Positions 43,337 to 52,858 of a stretch of 64,000 bases of DNA are shown piece after piece. The position numbers were made by a program, and so were the translations under genes. Each line of letters opens with the position of its first letter. Position 1 is the first letter of the stretch. The notes under the pieces are model-generated. The model was given only the letters and a program-made list of their open reading frames with translations. It did no database searches and had not been told where the DNA came from. Source of the stretch: Sphingomonas endolithica (GTDB lineage Bacteria > Pseudomonadota > Alphaproteobacteria > Sphingomonadales > Sphingomonadaceae). The stretch lies in assembly GCF_025231525.1 (NCBI RefSeq), contig NZ_CP103057.1, forward strand, positions 1,071,001 to 1,135,000, written 5' to 3'.

Positions 43337-44707
43337 ATGAGTAGCTGGGCCCCCGACAGCTGGACGAAGGCCGAAGCGCGTCAGCTCCCGACCTACCCCG
43401 ACGGCGCCGCCTTGGACGCCGCGACCGAGACGCTGGGCAAGTTCCCGCCGCTCGTCTTCGCCGGCGAAGCGCGCAACCTGACCGCCGACCTGGCGAAGGT
43501 ATCGCGTGGCGAGGCGTTCCTGCTGCAAGGCGGCGATTGCGCGGAAAGCTTTGCCGAGCATAGCGCAAACAACATCCGCGATACGTTTCGCGTTTTGCTG
43601 CAGATGGCGGTGGTCCTGACCTTCGCCTCCAAGCTGCCGGTCGTGAAGCTCGGCCGCATGGCGGGGCAATTCGCCAAGCCGCGCTCGACCGACATGGAGA
43701 CGATCGGCGGCGTCGAGCTGCCGAGCTATCGCGGCGACATCGTCAACGACATCGATTTCACGCCCGAGGCACGCCTGCCGGATCCGCAGCGCATGATCCG
43801 CGCCTACAGCCAGAGCGCCGCCACGCTCAACCTGCTGCGCGCCTTTGCGACGGGGGGGTACGCCAACCTCCACCAGGTGCACCGCTGGACGCACGATTTC
43901 ATGGGCCGCAGCCCCTGGGCGAAGAAATATACCGAGACCGCCGACCGCATCGGCGAAGCGCTGGACTTCATGGAGGCGTGCGGGATCAGCCCGGAAACGG
44001 TGCCGCAGCTGAGCCAGACGCAATTCTATACCAGCCATGAAGCCTTGCTGCTGCGCTACGAACAAGCACTGACGCGGCAGGATTCGCTCACCGGCGATTG
44101 GTACGACACCTCGGCGCACATGCTGTGGATCGGCGACCGCACCCGCTTCGAGGGCAGTGCGCATGTCGAATATCTCCGCGGCATCGGCAACCCGATCGGC
44201 ATGAAGTGCGGGCCAAGCCTGGAACCCGATGCGCTGCTGCGCCTGCTCGACACGCTCAACCCCGATCGCGTCCCCGGCCGCATGACGCTGATCACGCGCT
44301 ACGGTCATGACAAGATCGAGGCCGGCCTGCCCAAGCTCGTCCGCGCGGTGCTGCGCGAGGGGCATCCGCTGGTGTGGAGCTGCGACCCGATGCATGGCAA
44401 CACGGTCAAAGCCGTGACTGGCTACAAGACGCGGCCGTTCGATCGCATCCTGGCCGAAGTGCGCGGCTTCTTCGCGGTGCACCGCGCGGAAGGCTCGATC
44501 GCCGGTGGCATCCACGCCGAGATGACGGGGCAGAACGTGACCGAATGCACCGGCGGCGCGGTCGACGTAACCGAACAGAGCCTGGCCGATCGCTATCACA
44601 CGCATTGCGATCCGCGGCTCAATGCCGGGCAGAGCCTCGAGCTGGCCTTCCTGCTGGCCGAGATGCTGAACGTCGAGATGCGGCAGCGGCGCTCCGAAGC
44701 AGCCTGA
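43337..44707 (+). CDS. Class II 3-deoxy-7-phosphoheptulonate (DAHP) synthase
   Basis: First step of the shikimate pathway: joins phosphoenolpyruvate and erythrose 4-phosphate. The 456-residue protein is the plant-like type [20 protein letters not shown] at the start, [14 protein letters not shown] (~60) with the metal-binding Cys, [14 protein letters not shown] (~98), the [15 protein letters not shown] and [12 protein letters not shown] blocks, and [15 protein letters not shown] near the end. GGAG lies 6 bases before ATG 43337, and relatives begin at the same place, so this is taken as the start although the frame is open upstream (see the HTH segment). Confidence 0.95.
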   Translation: MSSWAPDSWTKAEARQLPTYPDGAALDAATETLGKFPPLVFAGEARNLTADLAKVSRGEAFLLQGGDCAESFAEHSANNIRDTFRVLLQMAVVLTFASKLPVVKLGRMAGQFAKPRSTDMETIGGVELPSYRGDIVNDIDFTPEARLPDPQRMIRAYSQSAATLNLLRAFATGGYANLHQVHRWTHDFMGRSPWAKKYTETADRIGEALDFMEACGISPETVPQLSQTQFYTSHEALLLRYEQALTRQDSLTGDWYDTSAHMLWIGDRTRFEGSAHVEYLRGIGNPIGMKCGPSLEPDALLRLLDTLNPDRVPGRMTLITRYGHDKIEAGLPKLVRAVLREGHPLVWSCDPMHGNTVKAVTGYKTRPFDRILAEVRGFFAVHRAEGSIAGGIHAEMTGQNVTECTGGAVDVTEQSLADRYHTHCDPRLNAGQSLELAFLLAEMLNVEMRQRRSEAA

Positions 44708-44764
44708 TCGTCACAACCCCGAGCCGATGTGCCTGTCGATACCAATAAGCAAAGTCTGCCCGCG

Positions 44765-45865
44765 ATGAACGACCGTCTCGAACTCGCCGTCGTCGTGCCG
44801 ACCTTCAACGAATCGGCCAACGTGCCGATACTGATCGCGCGGCTCGAAGCGGCGTTGGTCGGTCGTCGCTGGGAAGCGATCTTCGTCGACGACGACAGCC
44901 CCGACGGCACTGCCGACGTCGCCCGCGCCATCGCCCAGGCCGACACCCGCGTGCGTGTTGTGCAGCGGATCGGCCGGCGCGGGCTATCGTCTGCCTGTAT
45001 CGAGGGAATCTGCGCCACCGCCGCACCGATCGTCGCGGTGATCGACGGCGACCTGCAGCATGACGAGACGATCCTGCCCGTCATGCTCGCAGCACTCGAC
45101 GCCGATCCGACGCTCGACCTCGCGATCGGGTCGCGCTTCGTGGCCGGCGGCGGCACCGGCGACTGGGACAGCGATCGGGTCGCCAAATCCGCCTTCGCCA
45201 CCCGGCTCGCGCGCGGCGTGCTGAAGGCGGAGCTGAAGGATCCGATGAGCGGCTATTTCATGATTCGCACCCACATCGTGCGCGATCTCACCCGCGACAT
45301 GTCGGCGATCGGCTTCAAGATCCTGCTCGACATCATGACGACCAGCCCCAGGCCGCTCGTCTTCCGCGAGTTCGCCTATACGTTCCGCGTGCGCACCCAG
45401 GGCGAGAGCAAGCTCGACCATGTCGTCGCGATGGAATTCCTGATCGCGCTGTACGATCGGATGTTCGGGCATGTCGTGCCGGTGCGCTTTGCCATGTTCT
45501 CGGCGATCGGGCTGCTCGGCCTGCTCATACATTTGACGGTGCTCGGCACCTTGTTCGTCGGCCTGGGCGAAAGCTTTCGCACCGGCACGATCGTCGCGAC
45601 CGGCATCGCCATGACGTTCAACTTCTTCCTCAACAACGCGCTCACCTACCGCGAGCTGCGCTTGAAGGGCGTACGGGAATTGCTCGGCGGCTGGGTGTCG
45701 TTCTGTCTCGTCTGCTCGGTGGGCGCCATCGCAAATGTCGGCGTCGCGGAATTTCTCCACGGCGTACAGGCGCGCGAATGGGCCTTGTCCGCGACGATCG
45801 GTGTATTAGTCGGTGCCGTGTGGAATTACGCCATGTCGTCGCGCTTCGTCTGGGGCCGGTACTAA
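44765..45865 (+). CDS. Glycosyltransferase family 2 fused to GtrA-like membrane domain
   Basis: A 366-residue polyprenyl-phosphate sugar transferase. The N-terminal GT2 domain (~1-220) has VVVPTFNESANVP, FVDDDSPDGTAD (metal-binding region) and DGDLQHDE, as in dolichol-phosphate mannosyl/glucosyltransferases. The C-terminal GtrA-like domain (~235-360) has four membrane segments (FSAIGLLGLLIHLTVLG and later FNFFLNNALTYRE). It likely makes a polyprenyl-phosphate-linked sugar for surface glycans. ATG 44765 is preferred to an upstream GTG. It is followed 101 bases on by the radical SAM gene. Confidence 0.92.
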   Translation: MNDRLELAVVVPTFNESANVPILIARLEAALVGRRWEAIFVDDDSPDGTADVARAIAQADTRVRVVQRIGRRGLSSACIEGICATAAPIVAVIDGDLQHDETILPVMLAALDADPTLDLAIGSRFVAGGGTGDWDSDRVAKSAFATRLARGVLKAELKDPMSGYFMIRTHIVRDLTRDMSAIGFKILLDIMTTSPRPLVFREFAYTFRVRTQGESKLDHVVAMEFLIALYDRMFGHVVPVRFAMFSAIGLLGLLIHLTVLGTLFVGLGESFRTGTIVATGIAMTFNFFLNNALTYRELRLKGVRELLGGWVSFCLVCSVGAIANVGVAEFLHGVQAREWALSATIGVLVGAVWNYAMSSRFVWGRY

Positions 45866-45966
45866 GCAGAAGCGCCGCGCCGGCGAGTATTTCATGACGC
45901 AGCATAAGTACATCTTAACGCACAGATGGCATCACCGTGTCCGCAATTGCGGCAGGAAGTCCATCC

Positions 45967-47096
45967 ATGACCATCGAAAGCATCGCCCGTTCGCTCGCCC
46001 GCAGCGTACCCGCCTCCGCCCCTGCGCTGAAGGCAGGTTACCGTGCCAGCGAACGCATGCTCAGCACGCTGGGTGGCAATTGGCCGTCATTGATCCGCGC
46101 ACGGACCGAGAAGATCACCATCGCCATCACCGCACATTGCAATCTGCGATGCAAGGGCTGCAAATATGGTCGCGACCTCATGCCGGGCGCACAGCTGCCA
46201 CTAGAAACCGTCCGCCTGTTGCTGGAAGACGCCGCCGCCGCAAAGGTGCCGGCGGTGCGCCTTTACGGCGGAGAGCCGCTGCTCCACCCCAACGTCGTCG
46301 ACATGGTCCGGATCTCGAACGATCTCGGCGTTGGCTGCTACATGACCACCAATGCGCCGATCCTCGACAAGAAGATCGCGGCACTCCACGCCGCGGGCCT
46401 GCGCAAGGTGACAATCGGCTATTATGGGCAGGATGGCGCGTTCGACGACTACGTGCAGCGCCCCGGCCGCTTCGCGCGGCTGATCGAGAGTCTCGAAAAC
46501 ACCCGCGCGATGTTCGGGCCGGAAGAGCTCGATATCCAGATGAACTTCCTGCTGAGCCGCCGCCGCCAATCTCGCCGCGGTCGACGAGATGGCCGCGTTC
46601 GCGCACCGCTTCCAGGCCAGCATCCATTTCGACGTAGTGCATTACTCCCTGCCCTATTTCGACGAAGGCGAGGATCGCGAGTTGCAGTTCCGCCCGGAGG
46701 ACAAGCCTGCGGTCGATCTCGTCATCAACCACTTGCTCAGGCTCAAGATGGCCGATCCCAAGCTCTTCACCGAAAGCGCCACCGCGATCGCCGCCTTCGC
46801 CGACTGGGCGCTCAAGCAGCAGGACATGCGAATCCCGTGCGACGCGCGCAAATTGCTGTGGGTCGGCGCCGACGGCTCGGTGATGCTGTGCTACGTCACC
46901 TTCCCGCTCGGCAATCTGCACGAGAAGCGGCTGAGCGAGATCCTCTACCAGGAGGCCCACCACCAGGCCGCGCGTGATGCGTTCCAGCTCAACTGCCCCA
47001 ATTGCCCATCGCGAGGCCGCGTCGCGCGTCGAGAAGCATGCGCCATCGTTCCGCAAATATTCGAAGGACGCAGCGGACCGCCTGATGGCGCGCTGA
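45967..47096 (+). pseudogene. Radical SAM/SPASM protein, broken by two frameshifts
   Basis: Would be a roughly 375-residue iron-sulfur radical enzyme. The first part (45967-46557) has the cluster motif HCNLRCKGCKYG (C-x3-C-x2-C, ~58-66) and LYGGEPLLHPNV. The frame is lost near 46558-46567 in a run of CGC/GCC triplets, where one extra base makes the next frame continue as ANLAAVDEMAAFAHRF. Later, TGCCCATCG near 47007 has one C too many: dropping it restores LNCPNCHREAASRVEKHAP and the stop at 47094. The SPASM-like cysteines (CDARK, MLCYVTFP, LNCPNC) remain. Role unknown; perhaps glycan or peptide modification, given the flanking transferases. Confidence 0.85.
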
Positions 47097-47101
47097 CCGG
47101 C

Positions 47102-48200
47102 ATGATCCGCGTCGCCCATCTGCTCCCCAACATGGTCACCGGAGGGCGCGAACGGATCGTCGCCGATCTCTGCGCGCAGGCAACGGGGGTGGGTATCCAG
47201 CCGATCGTCATCACCTACGATCCGCCCCCAGCCGAAGCCGCGCAGATCGATCTCGGCCACACCCCCGTCTTCGCTCTCGATCGCCGCGATCCGGCCTTCA
47301 CCGCCCGATTGCGCGACCGGCTCACCACGAGCCGCATCGACGTGCTCCACGCCCAAGGCCATGTCCCGGCGGCACTCGCACGGCCTGCGTTGGGCGATGT
47401 GCCGATGCTCGCCACGTTGCACATCGCACTCGGCAATGGCTGGCGCTGGGCGATGCCGGTCGCGCGCGGACTCCGCGCCGCAGCAGCCGTCACTGCCGTA
47501 TCGGACGACCTCGCGCGCCGCTACCGCGCGCTGGCCAACCAGCCGATCGCCACCATACCCACCGGTGTCGATCTCGACCGCTTTACCCCTGCACACGATC
47601 GCGTGCCCACCGCCGACTTCACCATCGGCATCGCCGCACGCCTGCATCCCGTCAAACGCCATGGGCACGCGGTCGCCGCCTGCCGAATCCTGCAAGACCG
47701 CGGCGTGCGGTACCGGCTGCGCATCGCCGGCCAAGGATCGGAGGCCGCCCGGCTCACGCACCTCGCCCGCGGCCTAAACGTCGTTCGACGGAGACGTTGC
47801 CGCCATGCCAGAATGGCTCGCCAGTCTCGACGCCTTCCTGCTCGTATCCGATCACGAAGGCACCCCGGCCGCGCTGCTGGAGGCGATGGCGTGCGGGCTC
47901 CCCTGCATCGCTACCCATGTCGGCGGTGTCCCGGCATTGGTGCAGGACACAGCGTTGTTCATCCCCCGCCGCGCGCCAACGGCAATCGCGGATGCCGTCC
48001 GGCACCTTGCTGCCAATCCGATCCTCCGCGCCCGGCTCGCGAGCGCCGCCAGGCGCCGCGCCGCGCTATATTCGACCCTTGTACAGGCCGCCGCCTATGC
48101 CCAACTCTATCGCAATCTAGTGGACAGCCGGCACATCGCCACCTTGACGCCCGCCGCCCCGCACCGTAGAGCGCGCGCTTCGCATGGCCCCTTCGTCTAG
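47102..48200 (+). pseudogene. Glycosyltransferase family 4, broken by a frameshift
   Basis: Begins 5 bases after the radical SAM stop, so they formed an operon. The first part (MIRVAHLLPNMVTGGRERIV, N-terminal GT-B domain) continues until about 47780; an extra base at 47783 breaks the frame and the remainder reads FDGDVAAMPEWLASLDAF and EGTPAALLEAMACGLP, the C-terminal GT4 E-x7-E region. The protein would be about 365 residues. Its stop codon lies inside the tRNA-Glu gene, which suggests the true end has also been lost. Three single-base insertions within ~1.3 kb indicate decay or local sequencing error. Confidence 0.82.
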
Positions 48201-48260
48201 CGGTTAGGACGACGCCCTCTCACGGCGTAAGCACGAGTTCGATTCTCGTAGGGGTCACCA
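48186..48260 (+). tRNA. tRNA-Glu (anticodon CTC)
   Basis: A 75-base cloverleaf: acceptor GGCCCCT/AGGGGTC, D arm GTCTAGCGGTTAGGAC, anticodon stem ACGCC/GGCGT with loop CTCTCAC and anticodon CTC, T arm CGAGTTCGATTCTCG, and encoded CCA. It reads GAG codons. Its first 15 bases overlap the broken GT4 frame. Confidence 0.96.
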
Positions 48261-48284
48261 GCGACATCACCCGATAGCGGCAGC

Positions 48285-48321
48285 GGCGTAAGTGCGAGTT
48301 AGATTCTCGTAACGGTCACCA
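48285..48321 (+). repeat. Decayed copy of the tRNA-Glu 3' half
   Basis: Thirty-seven bases, 25 bases past the tRNA, match its 3' half (anticodon stem to CCA) at 32 positions: GGCGTAAG, CGAGTT, GATTCTCGTA and GGTCACCA are kept. Such copies arise from tandem tRNA decay or mark the attachment site of an integrated element. Confidence 0.8.
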
Positions 48322-48368
48322 GCGCCGCCATCGACATCCTTATCGGATGCCCCCACGCGCCCCGTCGG

Positions 48369-49847
48369 TTACGCGGCGACCTTGCGGCTCGATGCCACTC
48401 GCGGCACGAACACCGATAGCGCCAGCGTCACGGCGGCGATTACGAACACACCCCAGAAGGTGAGGTGCAGGCCGTGGGCCAGCGCCGCGCGGCTGGCGGC
48501 GCCGTCCACTGCGGGTCCGTGCGCCACGAGCAATTGCTGCACCTGTTCCAGCGACCCGGCATGCCCGCGTGCCAGGCTGAGGTTGAGCACGGCGCCCAGC
48601 ACCGTCGCACCCAATGTGCTGCCAAGATTGCGTGCGAACAGGTTGGAGGCGGTGGCCGCGCCGCGCTCGGCCCAGCCGACGCTGTCCTGGATCAACACGA
48701 TTGCGGCGGTGCTGAAGAATCCCATGCCGAACCCCATCACCAGCGAGCCCAGTCCTGCGACCAGCGGCGACATGGTCGGCGACAGGATGACGAAGGCAAC
48801 GGCGCCCAGCGGCAGCAAGGCGGCACCCACGATCAGGATCGGGCGCAGGCCGAAGCGGGCGAAGTTGCGCGCGCCGAGCGTCGCGGCGATCGGCCAGCCG
48901 AGCACCATCGCGGTCAACATGAACCCAGCGACCAGCGGCGAATGCCCCATCACCGCCTGCACATACATCGGCAGGAACGTGGTGAGCCCGATCACCGCCA
49001 TGCCGCTGAACAAGGTCGCCGCATTGGTCGCGGCGAGTGAACGGTGCGCCCATAGCCCAAAGGCGATCATCGGATCGCGCGCGCGGCGCTCCTGCAGGAC
49101 GAACAATATCCCGGCGACGACGAACACCAGCCCGGCCGCCAGCGTCATCGACCCGGCCCCGGCGCCCGCCTCGGTCAGCGCGACCATCAGTGCGGCGACC
49201 GCGACCGTGAACAGCCCCGCGCCCGCGACATCGACGCTGCGCGATTCGGTGGACACCGTCTCCTTCAGGAACAGGAAGAAGCCGGCCGCTGCCGCCAGCC
49301 CGATCGGCACGTTGATCCAGAAGATCCATGCCCAGCTGACATGCTGGATGATCAGCCCGCCCGCCAGCGGGCCGACGACCGAGGAAACGCCCCAGACGCT
49401 GGCCAGCCAGCCCTGCACGCGGCCACGCTCGTGCGCCGGATACAAGTCGCCGATGACGGTGATCGACACCGGCTGGATCGCGCCCGCGCCGATCCCCTGG
49501 ATCAGGCGGAAGGCGATCAGCGACGGCATCGACCAGGCCAGCCCGCACAGCACCGAACCGATGAGGAAGATGCCGATGCCCGCCAGCAGCACCGATCGCC
49601 TGCCGTAAAGATCGGCCAGCTTGCCGAACACCACGGTGGTGGCGGTTTGCGCCAGCAGGAAGGATGAGAAGACCCAGGAATAAAGCTGCAGGTTGCCGAG
49701 CTGCCCGGCGATCTGCGGCATGGCGGTCGACACGATCGTCGCCTCGATCGCGATCATGAACGATGCCGCCATCACCGCGGCGAGCACGAACGGGCGGCGC
49801 ACCGCAGGCGGCGTGGAGTCGGCAATCGTGGTGGCAGATGCGTTCAC
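48369..49847 (-). CDS. MFS transporter, DHA2 (EmrB/QacA) family
   Basis: A 492-residue drug/proton antiporter with 14 membrane segments. Marks of the family are IAIEATIVSTAMPQIAGQLG (segment 1), KLADLYGRRSVLLAG (the loop after segment 2), and WIFWINVPIGLAAAAGFF (segment 5 region). The GTG start at 49847 is one base after the SDR gene's stop, so it is the third gene of a minus-strand operon. It may export a compound that the linked oxidoreductases act on; substrate unknown. Confidence 0.93.
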   Translation of the reverse strand: MNASATTIADSTPPAVRRPFVLAAVMAASFMIAIEATIVSTAMPQIAGQLGNLQLYSWVFSSFLLAQTATTVVFGKLADLYGRRSVLLAGIGIFLIGSVLCGLAWSMPSLIAFRLIQGIGAGAIQPVSITVIGDLYPAHERGRVQGWLASVWGVSSVVGPLAGGLIIQHVSWAWIFWINVPIGLAAAAGFFLFLKETVSTESRSVDVAGAGLFTVAVAALMVALTEAGAGAGSMTLAAGLVFVVAGILFVLQERRARDPMIAFGLWAHRSLAATNAATLFSGMAVIGLTTFLPMYVQAVMGHSPLVAGFMLTAMVLGWPIAATLGARNFARFGLRPILIVGAALLPLGAVAFVILSPTMSPLVAGLGSLVMGFGMGFFSTAAIVLIQDSVGWAERGAATASNLFARNLGSTLGATVLGAVLNLSLARGHAGSLEQVQQLLVAHGPAVDGAASRAALAHGLHLTFWGVFVIAAVTLALSVFVPRVASSRKVAA

Positions 49848-49848
49848 G

Positions 49849-50691
49849 TCAGGAATCGCCTTGCATATGCGCGGCAAAGGCGTCGGCATGATCGGGGTGC
49901 CAGCGCGACAGCGCCGGTCGGTTTTCGAGGATGTCGCCCGCGGCCCAGGCAATCCGCCGCAGGTCCATCTCACGCGTGACGTCATTGTCCGGGCACAGGA
50001 TGTAGAAATCACCGCGCGCCAAAGCGGGCAGCATGAAATCGACGACCTCTTCCGCGCTCCACGCCGCGTCGGGCTTTTCGGCAACGCCGCGACGCTGGGT
50101 GAAGCCGGTATAGGTGAAGCCCGGGATCAGCAGGTGCGCGGTGATGCGGCCGTCGGTGGCGAGCAGATCGTGCGCCAGGCTTTCGGTCAGCGCCTTCAGC
50201 GCCGCCTTGCTGACATTGAAGGCGGTGTCACCGGGCGGCAGCGTGACGCCCTGTTTGGAGCCCGTGTTAATGATCGCGCACGGCCAGGCCGCAGTCTGCA
50301 TCGGCGGCAGGAAGGCTTGCACGCCGTACACGGCGCCCATCAGGTTGGTCGCAAGCGTCTGTTTCCAGACCGCCGCCCCCGCAAGGATACCGCCGCCGCC
50401 TTCGCGCCCGGCATTGTTCATCAGCAGCGAGACCTGGCCGAGCGCTTCCGCTGCCCTGGCCAGGGCAAGGACGTCGCCGGCGTTGCTGACATCGGTGCGC
50501 AGTGCCGTCACATCGATGCCCTCGCTGCGCAAGGCGACCACCGCCACGGCGAGTTGCTCCGCCGCGATGTCGGCGAGCAGGATGCGCATGCCCGCCGCGC
50601 CGAGCCGGCGCGCGGTGGCAAGGCCGATGCCGCTCGCGCCACCGGTGATCACGGCAACGCGACCGGCGGCGATCGCCGGATGATCAGTCAT
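49849..50691 (-). CDS. Short-chain dehydrogenase/reductase with Tyr-to-Phe change at the active site
   Basis: A 280-residue Rossmann-fold oxidoreductase. TGGASGIGLATARR (~14-27) and NNAGREGGGG (~92) are intact, and INTGSKQGV keeps the catalytic Ser. In place of Y-x-x-x-K the gene reads F-N-V-S-K (TAFNVSKAAL, codon TTC), so the catalytic tyrosine is lost. The protein may be catalytically altered or inactive. ATG 50691 follows GAGG by 8 bases, ten bases after the aldo/keto reductase stop. Its stop is one base before the MFS start. Confidence 0.9.
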   Translation of the reverse strand: MTDHPAIAAGRVAVITGGASGIGLATARRLGAAGMRILLADIAAEQLAVAVVALRSEGIDVTALRTDVSNAGDVLALARAAEALGQVSLLMNNAGREGGGGILAGAAVWKQTLATNLMGAVYGVQAFLPPMQTAAWPCAIINTGSKQGVTLPPGDTAFNVSKAALKALTESLAHDLLATDGRITAHLLIPGFTYTGFTQRRGVAEKPDAAWSAEEVVDFMLPALARGDFYILCPDNDVTREMDLRRIAWAAGDILENRPALSRWHPDHADAFAAHMQGDS

Positions 50692-50701
50692 GTGAAAGTC
50701 C

Positions 50702-51676
50702 TCAGGCAGGCGTTGGCGCATCGGCGGGGATCAACCCCGCGCTCTTCAATTCCTGCCACACGGCGGGGTCGACGGTGGCGGCCATGAGGCGCGCATTCTC
50801 CTCCACCTTCTCGCGGCGTTTGGCGCCGGGGATGATCGCCGCGACCACGGGGTGCGCCGCGCAGAATTGCAGCGCAGCGGCGCGGATGTCGGCGCCATGC
50901 GCCTCGCAGATGTCGGCAATACGGTCGCGCTTGGCGATCATCTCGGGCGGCGCCTCGGCATATTCGAAAGTCCGCCCGCCGGCGAGTAGCCCCGAATTGT
51001 ACGGCCCGCCGACGACGACGTGCACGCCGCGCTCAGCGCACATCGGGAACATGCGATCGAGCGCCGGCTGGTTGAGCAGGCTGTATCGACCGGCAAGCAG
51101 GAACACGTCGGGATCCGCCTGCTCCATCGTGCGGATGCACGGCTCGGTCAGGTTGACGCCCAGCCCCCAGCCCTTGATCACGCCCTGCTCGCGCAGGTCC
51201 GTCAAAGCGCGGAACGCGCCGGTGCGCGCGATCTCGAACTGCTCCTCCCATGCATCGCCAAGATGATCGGCGGCGAGATCGTGAACGAAGGCAATGTCGA
51301 TCTGCGCGAGACCGAGCCGCTGAAGGCTGTCGTCCACCGAACGCATCGTCGCGTCATAGGAATAATCGCTCTTGACGCGGAACGGCAGCCCTTCGACGAA
51401 CGGGCCATTGTCCGGCCGACTGGCGTCGGGGCGCAACAGCCGCCCGACCTTGGTCGACAGCACGAACGCTTCGCGCGGGTAGCGGCGCAGGATGTTGCCG
51501 AAGCGATGCTCCGACAGGCCACTGCCATAGTGCGGCGCGGTGTCGAAATAGCGCACATCGCTGTCCCACGCCGCGGTCAGCGCCGCCTCGGCGGTCGCTT
51601 CATCGACCACCTCAAACATGTTGCCGAGCGGCGCGCCGCCAAAGCCGAGCGGTCCCGGAGGAGCGAAATGGGTCAT
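50702..51676 (-). CDS. Aldo/keto reductase
   Basis: A 324-residue NAD(P)H-dependent carbonyl reductase (TIM barrel) of the type with L-fucose, D-threo-aldose or pyridoxal dehydrogenases. The catalytic Asp and Tyr are seen in YFDTAPHYGSG (~43-53) with Lys in LSTKVGRLLRP (~73) and His in FVHDLAADH (~128). C-terminal cofactor contacts (IIPGAKRREKVEENARL) are present. First in an operon with the SDR and MFS genes. The substrate is unknown. Confidence 0.92.
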   Translation of the reverse strand: MTHFAPPGPLGFGGAPLGNMFEVVDEATAEAALTAAWDSDVRYFDTAPHYGSGLSEHRFGNILRRYPREAFVLSTKVGRLLRPDASRPDNGPFVEGLPFRVKSDYSYDATMRSVDDSLQRLGLAQIDIAFVHDLAADHLGDAWEEQFEIARTGAFRALTDLREQGVIKGWGLGVNLTEPCIRTMEQADPDVFLLAGRYSLLNQPALDRMFPMCAERGVHVVVGGPYNSGLLAGGRTFEYAEAPPEMIAKRDRIADICEAHGADIRAAALQFCAAHPVVAAIIPGAKRREKVEENARLMAATVDPAVWQELKSAGLIPADAPTPA

Positions 51677-51693
51677 CGGTCAGGTCCTCGGAT

Positions 51694-52734
51694 TCAGGGC
51701 AGGATATGCTGGCGCTTCAGGCTGTCGATTGCGGTCAGCAGCGACGCGGTCGAGTTCATGCGCTCGGTAAACCCGTGCTCGTAGATTTTGTTCACATCGG
51801 AAATGACGTCGGTCTCGGTGTTGAAGATGAAATCGCCGAAGCCCCAGCCGATCAGGCCGTCATAATCCGGCTGCACCATCCCGTGCCGCTCGGCGAGCGT
51901 GCGCCATAGCGGCCCCTTGTCGGCCATGTGCTTGGCGAGCTTCAGCGGCACCGGTGCGGCCGTTTCCAGGCCAAGGTGACGGGCGATATCGTCCCACATC
52001 CGCTCCCAGCGAAAGGTATCGCCATTGGTGACGTTGAACGCCTCGCCCCCTGCCCGCTCGCTCGTCGCCGCCCAGCGGCTGGCGCGCGCGAGCAGCCCGG
52101 AATCGGTGAACTGCACGAGCTGCTTGAACGCCCGGTCGGTGCCGGGAAAGCGCAACGGCACGCCAAGCGTCCGGCTGATCTCCGCAAACGCACCGACCAC
52201 CAGGGCGATGTTCATGGGATTGCCCCAGATATCGCCGACCACCACGTCGGGGCGCAGAGCCACGTAATCCCACCGGCTGCGGGCCGCGCGGTCGCGCAGT
52301 TCCGCCTCCTGCGCCCTATACAGATTAGGCGGCATGTGCGGCGGATCGCTCTCGCGCGCCGGCGTCGGCACATGCGCGCCCAGATGGATGCCGTAGATCT
52401 TGAAGCCCTGATAGATGATCACGCGCTGCAGCGGCGCACCCGCCGCCTCGAGCCCGTTCAGCAAATTGCCCAGCATTGCCGCATTGCGTGTTGCCTCGGT
52501 GGCGAGATCCGCATCGGGTGCCAGCGCCGCGTAGAACACATGCGTCGTGTCCTTGGCATTGCGGAGCGCCGCGGCCGTTGCCTCGGCATCGGTCAGGTCG
52601 GCCTGGATCGAGCCGCCGCGCGTCGGACGGCGCGCGAGTCCGCGCACCGTCCAGTCGTTGCCTTTCAGCTCACGCACTACGGCATCGCCAATGATCCCGC
52701 CGGCGCCGGCGACCAGCGCCGTGCCGGCCGTCAT
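51694..52734 (-). CDS. PRISE-like NAD-dependent reductase
   Basis: A 346-residue extended SDR-type protein resembling progesterone 5-beta-reductase/iridoid synthase-like enzymes, which reduce enones. The cofactor motif GAGGIIGDAVVREL starts at about residue 9, with GLARRPTRGG next; IIYQGFKIYGIHLG and NLYRAQEAELRDRA fit the family positions of the active-site Lys and Tyr. ATG 52734 (MTAGTALVAGAGG) is the likely start; the longer frame runs through a family B repeat. It ends 17 bases before the aldo/keto reductase start, so it may belong to the same operon. Confidence 0.88.
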   Translation of the reverse strand: MTAGTALVAGAGGIIGDAVVRELKGNDWTVRGLARRPTRGGSIQADLTDAEATAAALRNAKDTTHVFYAALAPDADLATEATRNAAMLGNLLNGLEAAGAPLQRVIIYQGFKIYGIHLGAHVPTPARESDPPHMPPNLYRAQEAELRDRAARSRWDYVALRPDVVVGDIWGNPMNIALVVGAFAEISRTLGVPLRFPGTDRAFKQLVQFTDSGLLARASRWAATSERAGGEAFNVTNGDTFRWERMWDDIARHLGLETAAPVPLKLAKHMADKGPLWRTLAERHGMVQPDYDGLIGWGFGDFIFNTETDVISDVNKIYEHGFTERMNSTASLLTAIDSLKRQHILP

Positions 52735-52745
52735 TGCGACCACCC

Positions 52746-52827
52746 CGTTCTCCCGCGAAAGCGGGAGTCCAGAGTCACAACGGCTGTGCTGTGAGGCTCC
52801 TGGCCTTCCGCCTCCGCGGGAGAACGG
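52746..52827. repeat. Paired extragenic palindrome, family B
   Basis: CGTTCTCCCGCGAAAGCGGG and a partly eroded inverse unit ending CCGCGGGAGAACG frame about 40 bases. It resembles the element at 15978 and sits between two minus-strand genes. Confidence 0.82.
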
Positions 52828-52858
52828 CAAATCGCAGCAGTCAGCGGTGAGTGGCTCA

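Noticed and set aside
46178..47761. 527-residue open frame on the minus strand
   Set aside because: Antisense to the frameshifted radical SAM and GT4 genes. It is open through the break points only because GC-rich antisense frames lack stops; no motifs.
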